Below, piece by piece: positions 54,206 through 63,503 of a stretch of 64,000 nt of DNA (its first letter is position 1; every line of letters begins with the position of its first letter). The stretch spans positions 2,294,001 through 2,358,000 of the forward strand of contig NZ_CP187970.1 in assembly GCF_049942825.1 (NCBI RefSeq), given 5' to 3'. The position numbers and the translations under genes were made by a program. This DNA comes from Paenibacillus_G sp049942825. Lineage in GTDB: Bacteria; Bacillota; Bacilli; Paenibacillales; NBRC-103111. The notes under the pieces are model-generated. The model was not told the origin of the DNA. It saw only the letters and a program-made list of their open reading frames with translations, and did not search any database.

Positions 54206-55198
54206 ATGAAGAAACGTACATATTCCTTGTTGGGCGTGGTATTAGGCGCAGCCATCGCAGCGAGCGGATGCGCAAGCTCGACCGAGCAGGGGGCGGCAGG
54301 CAGTTCCTCTCCGGCCGCATCCCCTGGGGCGTCCGAGACGGCCAAGCCTGCAGCTGAGCGCACGATGAAAGATGCGCTGGGGCATGAAGTGAAGATCCCG
54401 GCGAACCCGCAGCGCATTATCGCCTCCTACCTGGAGGATCACCTGGTTGCTCTTGGGGTCAAGCCGGTCGCCCAGTGGTCGGTCAGCGGCGGCAAATCGG
54501 TGCAGGCCTACCTGCAGAAAGAGCTGAACGGCATTCCGACGATTCCAAGCGATCTTCCCTTCGAATCGGTCATGAGCTTTACTCCGGACCTGATCCTCGT
54601 GGATAGTGCGGAGCAGGTGGCCGGAGACAAGTACGCCCAATATGCCAAAATTGCCCCGACCTTCACGGTAGGGAGCGGGGTCAACAATGATTGGCGGCAG
54701 GAGCTGCTGACGGTGGGCGATGTGCTGGGCAAAAGCGCAGAAGCCAAAAAAGCTTTGGAGAACTACGATCTCAAAGTGAAGGATGCGAAGGAGCAGCTGC
54801 AGAAGGCGGTCGGAACCCAGTCCGTGGCCGTTCTCTGGGTAACCGCCAAAGCCGTCTATGTGCCGAACGAGAAATTATCCAGCGGTGACGTGCTCTACCG
54901 GGATCTGGGACTGACGCCGCCGGATGAAATCAAGGAAATCTCTAAAACGGCTACCGCGAACTGGAATCCGATTGCGGCAGAGAAGCTGGCTCAGATGAAG
55001 ATCGACCATATGTTTATCGTGAACAGCAAGGGCGTCACGAAAGATGAGCTGCTGAAGGATCCGGTATGGGCCGGCATTCCCGCGGTGAAGAACGGGCATG
55101 TCTATGAATACGACCAGTCGGCCAGCTGGCTGTATACCGGAACGATTGCGAACAGCCAGATGATCGACAATGTCCTGTCGAGCATGCTGAAGAAGTAA
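54206..55198 (+). CDS. Iron-siderophore-binding lipoprotein (FecB/FhuD family)
   Basis: A 330-residue lipoprotein with lipobox AASGC (Cys about residue 23) and a Ser/Ala/Pro linker. The two-lobed helical-backbone binding fold is shown by MKDALGHEVKIPANPQRIIA at the start, then FESVMSFTPDLILVDSAEQV and a C-terminal VWAGIPAVKNGHVYEYDQSA. It binds ferric siderophore outside the membrane and docks on the FecCD pair through Glu residues on each lobe. GGAGG precedes the ATG. It is 45 bases after the permease gene. Confidence 0.92.
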   Translation: MKKRTYSLLGVVLGAAIAASGCASSTEQGAAGSSSPAASPGASETAKPAAERTMKDALGHEVKIPANPQRIIASYLEDHLVALGVKPVAQWSVSGGKSVQAYLQKELNGIPTIPSDLPFESVMSFTPDLILVDSAEQVAGDKYAQYAKIAPTFTVGSGVNNDWRQELLTVGDVLGKSAEAKKALENYDLKVKDAKEQLQKAVGTQSVAVLWVTAKAVYVPNEKLSSGDVLYRDLGLTPPDEIKEISKTATANWNPIAAEKLAQMKIDHMFIVNSKGVTKDELLKDPVWAGIPAVKNGHVYEYDQSASWLYTGTIANSQMIDNVLSSMLKK

Positions 55199-55223
55199 CC
55201 GGGGCACGAAGGGAGAGGACAAA

Positions 55224-55820
55224 ATGGAGCAGCTCGATTTGTACGCGGACGAAATCACGACGGAAGAGGAGCTGCGGGCGGTCGTCGGCTTTCCGCATGA
55301 AGCCATGGTGCAAAAAGCGGTGGGGATTCTCGATGACCAGATTCGGCGATACATCGCCATGTCTCCCCTCTTTTTTCTCTCTACTTCCCATGCGGACGGG
55401 AGCTGTGATGTATCCCCGCGCGGAGACGCTCCGGGTTTCGTCCGGGTCTGGGACGAGAAGCACCTCATCTTCCCGGAGCGGCAGGGGAACCGGCGTGCCG
55501 ACTCCCTGCTCAACCTCCTAGGGAACCCGCATGTCGGCATGGTGTTCATCATTCCGGGCATGGAGGAGGTGCTCCGGATCAATGGCCGGGCCCGCATCAT
55601 ACGGACGCCCAAGGTGCTGAGCGAGCTGCAGGCAGGAAGCCAGACGCCGCAGCTTGGCGTGGTGGTGGAGGCGCAGGCGTGTTACATTCACTGCTCCAGA
55701 GCGCTGAAATCTTCTGCGATCTGGAATTCGGGAACGTGGCCGAAGCCGGAGGCGCTTCCTTCGTCGAAAGAGATGTTCCATGCGCATTTGAAGATCAACG
55801 GCTATAAGCTTAACACATGA
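55224..55820 (+). CDS. Pyridoxamine 5'-phosphate oxidase-family flavoprotein (MSMEG_1061 type)
   Basis: A 198-residue split-barrel FMN protein. Motifs: FFLSTSHADGSCDVSPRGDA near residue 50, then RVWDEKHLIFPERQGNRRAD and a phosphate-binding RIIRTP strand. It starts 25 bases after the lipoprotein stop, so it is co-transcribed with iron uptake under Fur control. Relatives near siderophore genes are thought to act as flavin reductases or heme-related enzymes. A role in reductive iron release from the siderophore is a reasonable inference but not shown. Family call good. Confidence 0.82.
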   Translation: MEQLDLYADEITTEEELRAVVGFPHEAMVQKAVGILDDQIRRYIAMSPLFFLSTSHADGSCDVSPRGDAPGFVRVWDEKHLIFPERQGNRRADSLLNLLGNPHVGMVFIIPGMEEVLRINGRARIIRTPKVLSELQAGSQTPQLGVVVEAQACYIHCSRALKSSAIWNSGTWPKPEALPSSKEMFHAHLKINGYKLNT

Positions 55821-55839
55821 TGAAGCAGGTGAGGAACAG

Positions 55840-55884
55840 ACAGGGAACAGACCGTCCGGAGGGAGCAGCTGTTCCCTGTTTGCA
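55840..55884 (+). terminator. Terminator after the iron operon
   Basis: A perfect 11-bp stem, ACAGGGAACAG with CTGTTCCCTGT, has an 18-base loop and is followed by a weak T run. Confidence 0.65.
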
Positions 55885-56248
55885 TTTGAAGCGAACCCTG
55901 CCGCATGAATCGGGCCGTCCCCTTGTCCGCGGTGCAGGAAAGCTGGATAAGATCTGCGTTTTTTGCGGCAATTGGACGCTTGGACTCTTTTGCACCCCGG
56001 TTTTTTGAACAAGGAACACTGAAATTTGCATGTTCATATGCCTCTTTTTGACTATACACTGATAAAGCAGTCCTGTCGGTATTGCGGATGATCACCTTAC
56101 CGAGGGGGAAGGAGGAGGTGTTCAGTAGAATTGCGTTCGTCTTCGTGGATGGGACGGACGGCAGTACAGGGAACTTGCCTGGACTTGGAAGCGCGGGTCA
56201 TACGTAACTTGTGTGAGTATCGGGACTTATGATGAGGAGGAAGAATTG
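55885..56248. other. Intergenic stretch before the PL11 gene
   Basis: 364 bases without a credible gene. A TTGACT at about 56047 has no good -10 partner. No GCGGGG pair is seen. GAGGAGGAAG at 56234-56243 is the ribosome site of the next gene. Confidence 0.5.
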
Positions 56249-59200
56249 ATGTTAGAGAGAGGAAAGGCTGCCCCAGCGAAATTGAAATGGTCCAAGCTGA
56301 TGATCGTCCTGTTGGTGCTGGCGATGGTTTTTCCGGTTGCTCCACCGGCGGCGTTCGCCGCAGACTCGGTGCTGGCTGATGATAATTTCGGCAGCTATGC
56401 GCCCGGTCCGTTCACAGTTGGAAGCGGTAACAATTGGACGAAGGAGGGATCGACTCCCGACATGACCGTAGTTCAAGATACGGTTACCGGAAGAACGTAC
56501 GGGTCGATCACCAACAATACCACCGGTTCGATCTATGTCGGCCAGCGCTTCACTGCGCAGGGCGGCGGCATGATCATGGAGTTCGACGCGAATATGCCGA
56601 CGAGCAAGGGCGGGACCTTGTGGGTGATGGACGGCAAAGTGAACGCGACAAGTGCGGCGGCTCTGCGTTATCAGATGGATGCCGGCGTCATCAAGCGCGG
56701 GGGTTCGTCAACGACCAATGTGGTTCCCTATGATGTGACCCATTGGTACCGGTTCAAGATCGTGTTCAATATCCCGGGGCAAGTATATACCATAACGATG
56801 ACGGATCTCAATAACGGGAAAACGGTCTCTTGGAATGAAAACTTCTACAGCAGCAGATCCAAAATCAGCTCCTTCGGATTCTATGTCAATCCGGGCGGTG
56901 GAACCATCAATCTGACGAACGTGCGTCTGACTTCGCTCGATCTGTCCTTGGCCGATCTGAAGCTTGCCTCGGAAGGCTACTCTCCGAAGCTGAGCCCCGT
57001 GTTCGATCCGACGGTGGAATCGTATGAAGTCGAGGTTCCCTCTACCACGGACCGCCTTACCGTGATCCCTACAGCCGGCAATCCGGGGAACGTGAAGGTG
57101 AAAGTGGGAGAGACCGGCGTCGACAGCGGGATGTCCGCCGACGTACCGATCACGGAGGCTTCAACGAATATTGCGGTGAGCGTGACCTCCGCGGTGTACT
57201 CCGATATCTCGAGAACCTATACCATTCACGTGACCAAGCTGGAGAAATCGCCGAATCTCAAATTCGTTGCCACGGAACCCCGCGATTCGGAAGTGAAGAT
57301 CGGGTGGGAAGAGACGCTGGACCCAACCTATCAATCGGCCCATATCTATCAGGTGAATGCGGATCAGGGCCTGACTCTGGTCGATACGGTTCCCAAGGGG
57401 ACTTACATCTCCACCGTAAAAGGGTTAACGAACGGGAATACGTATACCTTCATCGTCAAAGGCTTCTATGCGGACGGCACCGAATCTTCGGGAGTCACCG
57501 TTCAGGAGACGCCGGTGAAGTTTGCTCCCCGCCAAATGGAAAGCTTGAACCGCGGCCTCGTTGCCATGAAAACGCAGGACGGTGTCTATGCCGGCTGGCG
57601 CCTGCTGGGTACGGATCCCGGGAATGCGGCGTTCAACCTGTACCGTGACGGAGTCAAGGTGAACACCTCGCCGATTACCGGCAGTACCAATATGGTGGAT
57701 CCGGCCGGAACGGGCAGCTCCACGTATTTCGTCCGGACTGTAGTGGATGGAGTCGAACAGAAGCAATCGGAAACCGTTAAAGTATGGGATACGAACTATC
57801 TGAGTGTCCCGCTCCGTAAGCCGGCCGACGGCGTTACGGTGTCCGGCGAAGCCTATTCGTACCGGGCGAACGATGCGACAACCGCCGATCTGGACGGAGA
57901 CGGGGAATATGAGATTATCCTGAAGTGGGATCCGACCAATGCCAAGGACAATTCGCAGAGCGGGTATACGGGCAGTACGCTTGTAGACGCTTACAGGATG
58001 GATGGCACGTTCCTGTGGCGGATCGATCTGGGCCGTAACATCCGTGCAGGCGCCCACTATCTCGACATGATGGCGTATGACTTGGACGGGGACGGCAGGG
58101 CCGAAGTCACCTTCCGCACGGCCGACGGCACGATCGACGGGCAGGGGAACGTCATCGGTGACACGAATGCCGATTGGCGGAATTCGAGCGGTTACATTCT
58201 TACCGGACCGGAATATCACACGATATTTGAAGGTGCTACCGGTAAAGCGCTGGCTACAGAAGCATATGAGCCGGAGAGAGGCAATGTCTCCGATTGGGGA
58301 GATGCCTACGGCAACCGGGTGGACCGCTTCCTGGCGGCGGTCGCTTATCTCGACGGCGAAAGACCGAGTGTGATTATGCAGCGCGGCTACTACACCCGTA
58401 TGGTGCTGGTCGCCTACAATTGGAGGGACGGCAAGCTGACCAAGCTATGGACCTTCGATTCGAATACGCCGGGCAACGAAGCCTACCGGGGGCAAGGCAA
58501 CCATCAATTGTCTGTCGCTGACGTGGACGGGGACGGCAGGGATGAGATTATTACCGGAGCTGCCGCCATCGACGACAACGGTACGGGCCTCTGGAGCTCG
58601 GGACTCGGGCACGGCGATGCGATGCATCTGAGCGATCTGAATCCCGACCGGTTAGGGCTGGAAGAATGGGCCGTGCAGGAGAACACGGCGGCTGAGTATT
58701 CGGCGGAGATGAAGGACGCGAAGACCGGTCGAGTGCTGTGGGGCCAGCTGCAGGTCGGCATCGACGTCGGCCGCGGACTGAGCGCCGACATCGACCCTAC
58801 CCGGCGGGGCGAAGAGGTGTGGGCCATCGACGGCGAGTGGAACAGTACCACGGGCGGCTTGTTCAGCGCGAAGGGCGAGAAAATCTCCGGCAGTATCCCG
58901 TCTTCGAATTTCGCGGTCTGGTGGGACGGCGATTTGAGCAGGGAGCTGCTCGATCATAACTGGACCACAACCCCGGTGAGACAGGGCACACCGAAGATCG
59001 ACAAATGGGACTACGTAAACAACCGGCTGAACAATCTTGTCACGTTCGAAGGCACGTCATCCAACAATGATACGAAGGGCAATCCTTCCCTGCAGGCCGA
59101 TCTGTTCGGCGACTGGCGGGAGGAGGTCATGGTCCGCACCGACGACAGCTCGGAGCTGCGCATCTATTCGACGACGGATCGGACTGACCATCGTTTCGTT

Positions 59201-60226
59201 ACTTTGATGCATGATCCGGTCTACCGGCTCGGCATCGCTTGGCAGAATACCGGCTACAACCAACCGCCGCATCTGAGCTACTACCTCGGGAACGGCATGG
59301 AGCAGCCGCCTGTACCGAACATCCGCACCCATGCGGTTCCGGCGTCCGAACTGAGCGTGTATGCCGCTGCCGATGAAGTAGCGGCCGGCGGGCAGCTGAG
59401 CTTCTTCCCCGTGGTTACGCCTTCGGCGGCGAACGTCGGCAGTGTGAACTGGTCGGTTACGGGCGTGGACGGCTCCCCGACGTCACTGGCGTCGATCGAT
59501 GCCAAGGGTACGCTCACGGCAGCCTCGGCCGGCACGGTGAAGGTGACGGCTGCTGCCGCTGACGGCTCCGGTTTGACGGGCAGCCGGAGCATTACCATCA
59601 AGGGCGTTTCCGTTACCGCCATCCAAGTTACGGCGGAAGGGAACGTGACGGAATTTACCGGCCCAGGCAGCTTGCCGTTTCATGCGGCGGTTACACCGGG
59701 CAGCGCGACGAATCCGGCAGTGAAGTGGAGTGTCACGGATCTGAACGGCGCAGCAACGAATATCGCCAAGGTGACGGATCGTGGCGTGCTTCAGACGAGC
59801 GGTGCGGGATTCGTTAAAGTAAGGGCTGCCGCACAGGATGGCTCCGGCATCACCGGAGAAGCGGTTCTGCGGGTGAAGCACGTTCTGAACGGAACCTTAA
59901 CTTTGCCTGTCAAGACGGATGCTTACGGCAAAGTGTCTGAAGCCGTGGCATCACAGGATATCCGTAAGATGATTCAGTCGGCAGGCGGAGATACGGCTGC
60001 GGTCGCCCTGCAGTCTTCTACCACCGTGAAGGAAGCGCAGATCCGCGTGCCGCTCCAGGAGTTCAGCCAGGCATCGAAGAAAGGAATCAAACGGCTGCAG
60101 CTGCGGATCCAATCGGCCAAATATACGGTCGACATGGGCTACATCAACAATGCGCTGAAGAAAGGCGCGACCACGCTGATCCTGACGGTGGACTCCAAAG
60201 GTAACTTTAAGACCGCCAGCCAGTGA
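56249..60226 (+). CDS. Secreted PL11 rhamnogalacturonan lyase with accessory domains
   Basis: 1325 residues from the ATG at 56249 (GAGGAGGAAG upstream; an earlier GTG at 56213 precedes that site). The signal peptide ends at AFA-AD. Order: LamG-like jelly roll (40-230), cadherin-like beta sandwich (232-330), FN3 (335-425), PL11 catalytic propeller (about 430-1020), two Big2 domains (1030-1215) and a C-terminal 110-residue domain. PL11 marks: RGLVAMKTQDGVYAGWRLLG at the start and repeated calcium-binding DLDGDG motifs (TADLDGDGEYEI, YDLDGDGRAEV, VADVDGDGRDEI). Such lyases cleave the rhamnose-galacturonate backbone of rhamnogalacturonan I by beta-elimination, as B. subtilis YesW/YesX do. Its neighbour is a convergent LacI regulator. 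It is far from the main cluster but functionally its first step. Confidence 0.92.
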   Translation: MLERGKAAPAKLKWSKLMIVLLVLAMVFPVAPPAAFAADSVLADDNFGSYAPGPFTVGSGNNWTKEGSTPDMTVVQDTVTGRTYGSITNNTTGSIYVGQRFTAQGGGMIMEFDANMPTSKGGTLWVMDGKVNATSAAALRYQMDAGVIKRGGSSTTNVVPYDVTHWYRFKIVFNIPGQVYTITMTDLNNGKTVSWNENFYSSRSKISSFGFYVNPGGGTINLTNVRLTSLDLSLADLKLASEGYSPKLSPVFDPTVESYEVEVPSTTDRLTVIPTAGNPGNVKVKVGETGVDSGMSADVPITEASTNIAVSVTSAVYSDISRTYTIHVTKLEKSPNLKFVATEPRDSEVKIGWEETLDPTYQSAHIYQVNADQGLTLVDTVPKGTYISTVKGLTNGNTYTFIVKGFYADGTESSGVTVQETPVKFAPRQMESLNRGLVAMKTQDGVYAGWRLLGTDPGNAAFNLYRDGVKVNTSPITGSTNMVDPAGTGSSTYFVRTVVDGVEQKQSETVKVWDTNYLSVPLRKPADGVTVSGEAYSYRANDATTADLDGDGEYEIILKWDPTNAKDNSQSGYTGSTLVDAYRMDGTFLWRIDLGRNIRAGAHYLDMMAYDLDGDGRAEVTFRTADGTIDGQGNVIGDTNADWRNSSGYILTGPEYHTIFEGATGKALATEAYEPERGNVSDWGDAYGNRVDRFLAAVAYLDGERPSVIMQRGYYTRMVLVAYNWRDGKLTKLWTFDSNTPGNEAYRGQGNHQLSVADVDGDGRDEIITGAAAIDDNGTGLWSSGLGHGDAMHLSDLNPDRLGLEEWAVQENTAAEYSAEMKDAKTGRVLWGQLQVGIDVGRGLSADIDPTRRGEEVWAIDGEWNSTTGGLFSAKGEKISGSIPSSNFAVWWDGDLSRELLDHNWTTTPVRQGTPKIDKWDYVNNRLNNLVTFEGTSSNNDTKGNPSLQADLFGDWREEVMVRTDDSSELRIYSTTDRTDHRFVTLMHDPVYRLGIAWQNTGYNQPPHLSYYLGNGMEQPPVPNIRTHAVPASELSVYAAADEVAAGGQLSFFPVVTPSAANVGSVNWSVTGVDGSPTSLASIDAKGTLTAASAGTVKVTAAAADGSGLTGSRSITIKGVSVTAIQVTAEGNVTEFTGPGSLPFHAAVTPGSATNPAVKWSVTDLNGAATNIAKVTDRGVLQTSGAGFVKVRAAAQDGSGITGEAVLRVKHVLNGTLTLPVKTDAYGKVSEAVASQDIRKMIQSAGGDTAAVALQSSTTVKEAQIRVPLQEFSQASKKGIKRLQLRIQSAKYTVDMGYINNALKKGATTLILTVDSKGNFKTASQ

Positions 60227-60376
60227 GCTTCCTAAGAAAAGTACCTGCGAGCCGGCCGTGAAGGAAAACCTGCAGCTGAACTGCTGTGAATATTGCATCC
60301 GGCCGGATGAAGGCAGGTTTACAGGGGCTGCCCCCAAAATGTTCGCATGACATGGGAGGGCGCCAATGTTCAAACG

Positions 60377-60423
60377 AAAGGACCTCAAATTCCACTGTAA
60401 AGTGGAGGACGAGGTCCTTTTTC
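60377..60423. terminator. Bidirectional terminator between PL11 and LacI genes
   Basis: AAAGGACCTC pairs with GAGGTCCTTT, with an inner TCCACT/AGTGGA stem. A rich on the left and T rich on the right, it can stop transcription from both convergent genes. Confidence 0.85.
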
Positions 60424-60439
60424 TTGAGGAGAATCTGGT

Positions 60440-61507
60440 TTACGTGATCTTTTTATATTCCTTTTGTCGGGACACCGGCACAGCCGCAGAGCTCCGGAAC
60501 ACCGGCTTGGTCTGCACGTGCGTGACCTGGGGAGGCTTGTGCGGATTGCGGATCCGGGACAGCAGCATCTCTGCCGCCTGGAGGCCCATTTCGTCGCGGT
60601 AAATATGGACGGTGGTCAGCTGGGGCTCGACGATTTGGGATTCAGGAGAATCGTCAAAGCCGGTGACCGCAATATCCTCAGGTATGCGCACCTGTTTTTG
60701 CTTTAAGATCCGCATGACATTGATGGCGATAAAATCGTTCGCGCAGACGAAGACGGTAGGAAGGGCGTCCAGCAGGCTGATTCTCTCCTCCAGCCAGGAG
60801 AGGTTCGAGATCAGACGGTCCGCTTCCGTAATGAACAGCGAAGGATCCTGCGGCAGACCGGCGGCGCTCAGCGCCCTTGTGAATCCGGTCCAGCGTTCAT
60901 GGAAGCTCCGGCAGTGGCGGATATCGCCGACAAATCCGAGGCGGGTATGGCCGCTGTCGATCAGCGTTTGGGTCAGCCGGAAGGTGCTGTGTTCATTCTC
61001 CATCAAGAGCACATCGGCCCCCAGGTCGGGACCCAGGAGATCGGATGGCGCGTCGATGCTGATGGTCGGGATCTGCAGGTTGTGAATGAACTCGGTATAG
61101 TTCTTGTCGAACAGCTCGATACAAACGATGCCGTCCACCTTCGTCTTGTCAAAATTCACAGGCAGCGTTAAGGCTTCAAGCTCGGTCTCCCGTACGATGT
61201 GGATGGATAAATTGAACCCTTCCGTGCTGATCATCTTCTCCAATCCGCTCAGCAGCGAGGTGCCGAAGTGGGTGCTATGCGGCATGTTGGCGGTGAAGAG
61301 CGCAATGTTGCCCGGAGCCCTGGAGGAAGTTTCTTCCGGTTCGATCAGGGCGAACTGCTTGTACTTGAGCTCGATGGCTCTCTTGATCACCCTGCTTCGG
61401 GTCTCGGCCGGGATGGTTTCGCTGCCGTTCAGCGCTTTGGAGACGGTGTTTCTGGATAACCCCAGCGAGTCGGCTATATGTTGAATCGTAATTTTTTCTT
61501 TGTTCAT
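60440..61507 (-). CDS. LacI-family transcriptional regulator
   Basis: A 355-residue repressor. The N-terminal HTH is KITIQHIADSLGLSRNTVSK with the hinge helix region ALNGSETIPAETRSRV. The periplasmic-binding-like effector domain includes GFVGDIRHCRSFHERWTGF, VFVCANDFIAINVMRIL and VTGFDDSPESQIVEPQLTTV. It is convergent to the PL11 gene, with a shared terminator. A close paralogue lies at 63504 onward. It probably responds to a sugar released from pectin; the target operator was not identified with confidence. Confidence 0.92.
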   Translation of the reverse strand: MNKEKITIQHIADSLGLSRNTVSKALNGSETIPAETRSRVIKRAIELKYKQFALIEPEETSSRAPGNIALFTANMPHSTHFGTSLLSGLEKMISTEGFNLSIHIVRETELEALTLPVNFDKTKVDGIVCIELFDKNYTEFIHNLQIPTISIDAPSDLLGPDLGADVLLMENEHSTFRLTQTLIDSGHTRLGFVGDIRHCRSFHERWTGFTRALSAAGLPQDPSLFITEADRLISNLSWLEERISLLDALPTVFVCANDFIAINVMRILKQKQVRIPEDIAVTGFDDSPESQIVEPQLTTVHIYRDEMGLQAAEMLLSRIRNPHKPPQVTHVQTKPVFRSSAAVPVSRQKEYKKIT

Positions 61508-61575
61508 GATAAGTACTCCTCTATGGGACAGATGGCCGGATCGTTGAGCCGGCGGAGATCATCGAAATTACATTC

Positions 61576-61604
61576 AATGTATACTAATTCTACCGAAATA
61601 TCAA
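61576..61604 (-). promoter_or_regulatory. Probable promoter of the LacI gene
   Basis: On the minus strand TTGATA (5 of 6), a 17-base spacer and TACATT (4 of 6) lie about 70 bases before the start codon. The GTATAC-centred imperfect palindrome overlapping the -10 (about 61572-61590) could be an autoregulatory operator. Confidence 0.5.
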
Positions 61605-61753
61605 CACAAGAAAGTTACAAATGAACAATCGGCTATGCAATTGTAAAGAAAAAGAAGGGGATCTGCTCTCCTCATGTCTTAGGAAAAGATTATGGATTGT
61701 TTTTGTATAATTCTCTCGACCTTACACTGACGCTTATAATAAGTTCAATTTTG

Positions 61754-61873
61754 ATGTTTAAGCACTGGGAATTTTTTGAGTCAGTATTACAAGATCCAGA
61801 ACTGGACATTGACTTCCTTGCCAGAGAGACAAGCATGTTCGTTCTGTGTGCACTAAATTATAGAGGGTTTTAA
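61754..61873 (+). other. Possible 39-residue coding remnant
   Basis: An ATG at 61754 opens MFKHWEFFESVLQDPELDID and ends ALNYRGF at a TAA (61871-61873). The amino-acid composition looks protein-like, but no ribosome site is seen. It may be the tail of a decayed gene. The rest of 61605-61903 shows nothing clear. Confidence 0.25.
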
Positions 61874-61903
61874 TCTAGCCTGTTGATTCGTTTGGAGGAG
61901 TCT

Positions 61904-62194
61904 ATGAGTCTGTCGGAGTTTGATTTATTTATTGCGAAAGGGAATTATCAGAAACTTAAGTATACGGAAAAGAAAATTGAATTAATTAAAGAGCTAATAC
62001 GTGATGCCCTAAAAAGTCAGGAAGTAAAATGTGAAACCTGGCCCGAATATGGGGTTGTAGGCAAATTTAAGACTGTTTTCCGATACAAATATGATCATGA
62101 AAATATCAATCGATTTTTATATGAGTTAGGCATCTTGTCTATATCTGCTTCTATTAAAGAGCAGTTCTTAGACTATGAGGAGATTGCCACTTAA
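61904..62194 (+). CDS. Hypothetical protein, 96 residues
   Basis: The ATG at 61904 follows GGAGG with 5-base spacing, a strong ribosome site that supports a real gene. The product is soluble, Lys/Glu-rich and mostly helical at its N terminus (YTEKKIELIKELIRDALKS), then has a beta-like segment (WPEYGVVGKFKTVFRYKYD) and a C-terminal helix. I do not recognise the family. Its AT-rich composition matches the next frame and the IS6 remnant, so it is probably part of a transferred patch. A small cytoplasmic immunity- or phage-type protein would fit the style, but nothing specific supports that. Confidence 0.6.
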   Translation: MSLSEFDLFIAKGNYQKLKYTEKKIELIKELIRDALKSQEVKCETWPEYGVVGKFKTVFRYKYDHENINRFLYELGILSISASIKEQFLDYEEIAT

Positions 62195-62247
62195 AAAATG
62201 CAACTAATTACGAAATACACAAAAGTGTTCAGTACTATCCAAACGTT

Positions 62248-62664
62248 ATGGAAAATCATGGCGAAAAGAAATTTGCTGTTGAAGAGAATTCATTATTGAA
62301 TCAAATGAGTATTTCTCAAAAAGTATATCTTTGGAAAGAGGTGAAATTTCTAAATATGTCTATCTCGAAAGAGTGGGGGCTTATTCTGGATAACATTGTC
62401 AATTTGTTAGCTTCAAAAGGAACTACGACTGTAAAGAGTAAATATAGGTCATTTATTTTTAAAGAGAAACTAAACTTTTGCCCTCAGGAGGTATTGAAGA
62501 AAATGGGAAGTGAAGTATTAATACGAAGTTGTAGAGTGGATTTAAGTATATTTGAAGAGTATGCTGCGAGAGGTTTTTTTAATGTTCCAGAAATTAATAA
62601 TTATCGGAGAATTATTGATATAACTGAAAGGTCTATTCTTATGGAAATGACCAAAGAGGAATAA
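62248..62664 (+). CDS. Hypothetical protein, 138 residues
   Basis: Reads from an ATG at 62248 without an obvious ribosome site. The same frame is open for about 50 bases upstream with protein-like sequence (NYEIHKSVQYYPNV) but no start codon, so the 5' end may be damaged. The product is soluble and mixed alpha/beta (MSISQKVYLWKEVKFLNMSI, then VDLSIFEEYAARGFFNVPEI). I do not recognise it. It lies 53 bases after the 96-residue gene and may have been co-transcribed with it. Confidence 0.5.
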   Translation: MENHGEKKFAVEENSLLNQMSISQKVYLWKEVKFLNMSISKEWGLILDNIVNLLASKGTTTVKSKYRSFIFKEKLNFCPQEVLKKMGSEVLIRSCRVDLSIFEEYAARGFFNVPEINNYRRIIDITERSILMEMTKEE

Positions 62665-62801
62665 GCCAGAGAATGGTTCCATAAGAGACTGCAAAGACTC
62701 TCGGAATTAAGTCAAAATAAAACTTTATAAGAGAGTGACAGAGCAATTTGCTAATTGATAGTTACGAAAATCTGGGCTGGTAACCCAAGAGAAATATGCA
62801 C

Positions 62802-62850
62802 GCACCTTGAACTTTCACTACAGCCGATGGATTAAGGTGCTTTCTGTTTA
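62802..62850 (+). terminator. Weak terminator-like hairpin
   Basis: GCACCTT pairs with AAGGTGC across a 25-base loop, followed by TTTCTGTTT. No other feature is seen in 62665-62941. Confidence 0.35.
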
Positions 62851-62941
62851 TTTCAATAAGAAGTGGGTTCGCGCTTTAGCTCAGTTGCAGAAAGGCATCC
62901 TGACATTTCATCCGCTTCGATAGCTCCTTTTAAACTATTAA

Positions 62942-63435
62942 CTATTCTAATGCCGCTGGGTAAGCAGGGTTCTTATCCACCGTAATCACTCGCGGCAATT
63001 GATTGTGTGGCGATGATAACGCATTCTTGAAAAAGCGTTATATCGCGGTTTTCGGAGAGCATGAAATCTATCGTGCTTCCTTCAGAATCTACTGCTCGAT
63101 AAAGGTACTTCCAATGACCTCTAACTTTGATGTAAGTTTCATCCACTCGATAAGAATCGATTGTTATTTTTAAATCGTGGTGAATTCGTTTGTCTATTTC
63201 ACGCCCGAACTGATAGACCCATCGCATGATCGTCGTATGAGAGATATTCAATCCTCGTTCTTTCATCATGTCTGCTAAATCACGATAACTCAAACAAATT
63301 TCAAATACTAATCTAACAGTTAACAAAATAATTTCCGCCTCTTAATGTTTCCATTTGAACAAATTCGATATCGTTTCCATATTTGTATACCCCATCCCAC
63401 ATTTTCAGTTCAGCCAAAGTTTTTGCACCACAACC
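62942..63435 (-). mobile_element. Decayed IS6-family element with broken transposase
   Basis: The minus strand carries an IS6-type inverted repeat at 63414-63435 (GGTTGTGGTGCAAAAACTTTGG on that strand). Transposase pieces follow: LFKWKH, then a TAA, then EAEIILLTVRLVFEICLSYR, MMKERGLNISHTTIMRWVYQ and RVDETYIKVRGHWKYLYRAV. After SENRD a short deletion shifts the frame to RFFKNALSSPHNQLPRVITV and DKNPAYPAALE, ended by a TAG near 62942. The C-terminal part with the catalytic Glu and the right repeat is gone. The element is dead, with at least three lesions. The longest surviving frame is 62973-63326. Confidence 0.85.
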
Positions 63436-63445
63436 GTACAAAACT

Positions 63446-63479
63446 AAAAACCTCAAGTCAACTTCAAGTCGACGTGAGG
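63446..63479 (-). terminator. Terminator of the second LacI gene
   Basis: Read on the minus strand, CCTCACGTC pairs with GACTTGAGG (one mismatch) and is followed by TTTTT. Confidence 0.7.
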
Positions 63480-63503
63480 GGGAGAACTACGTGTTTGAAA
63501 CTT

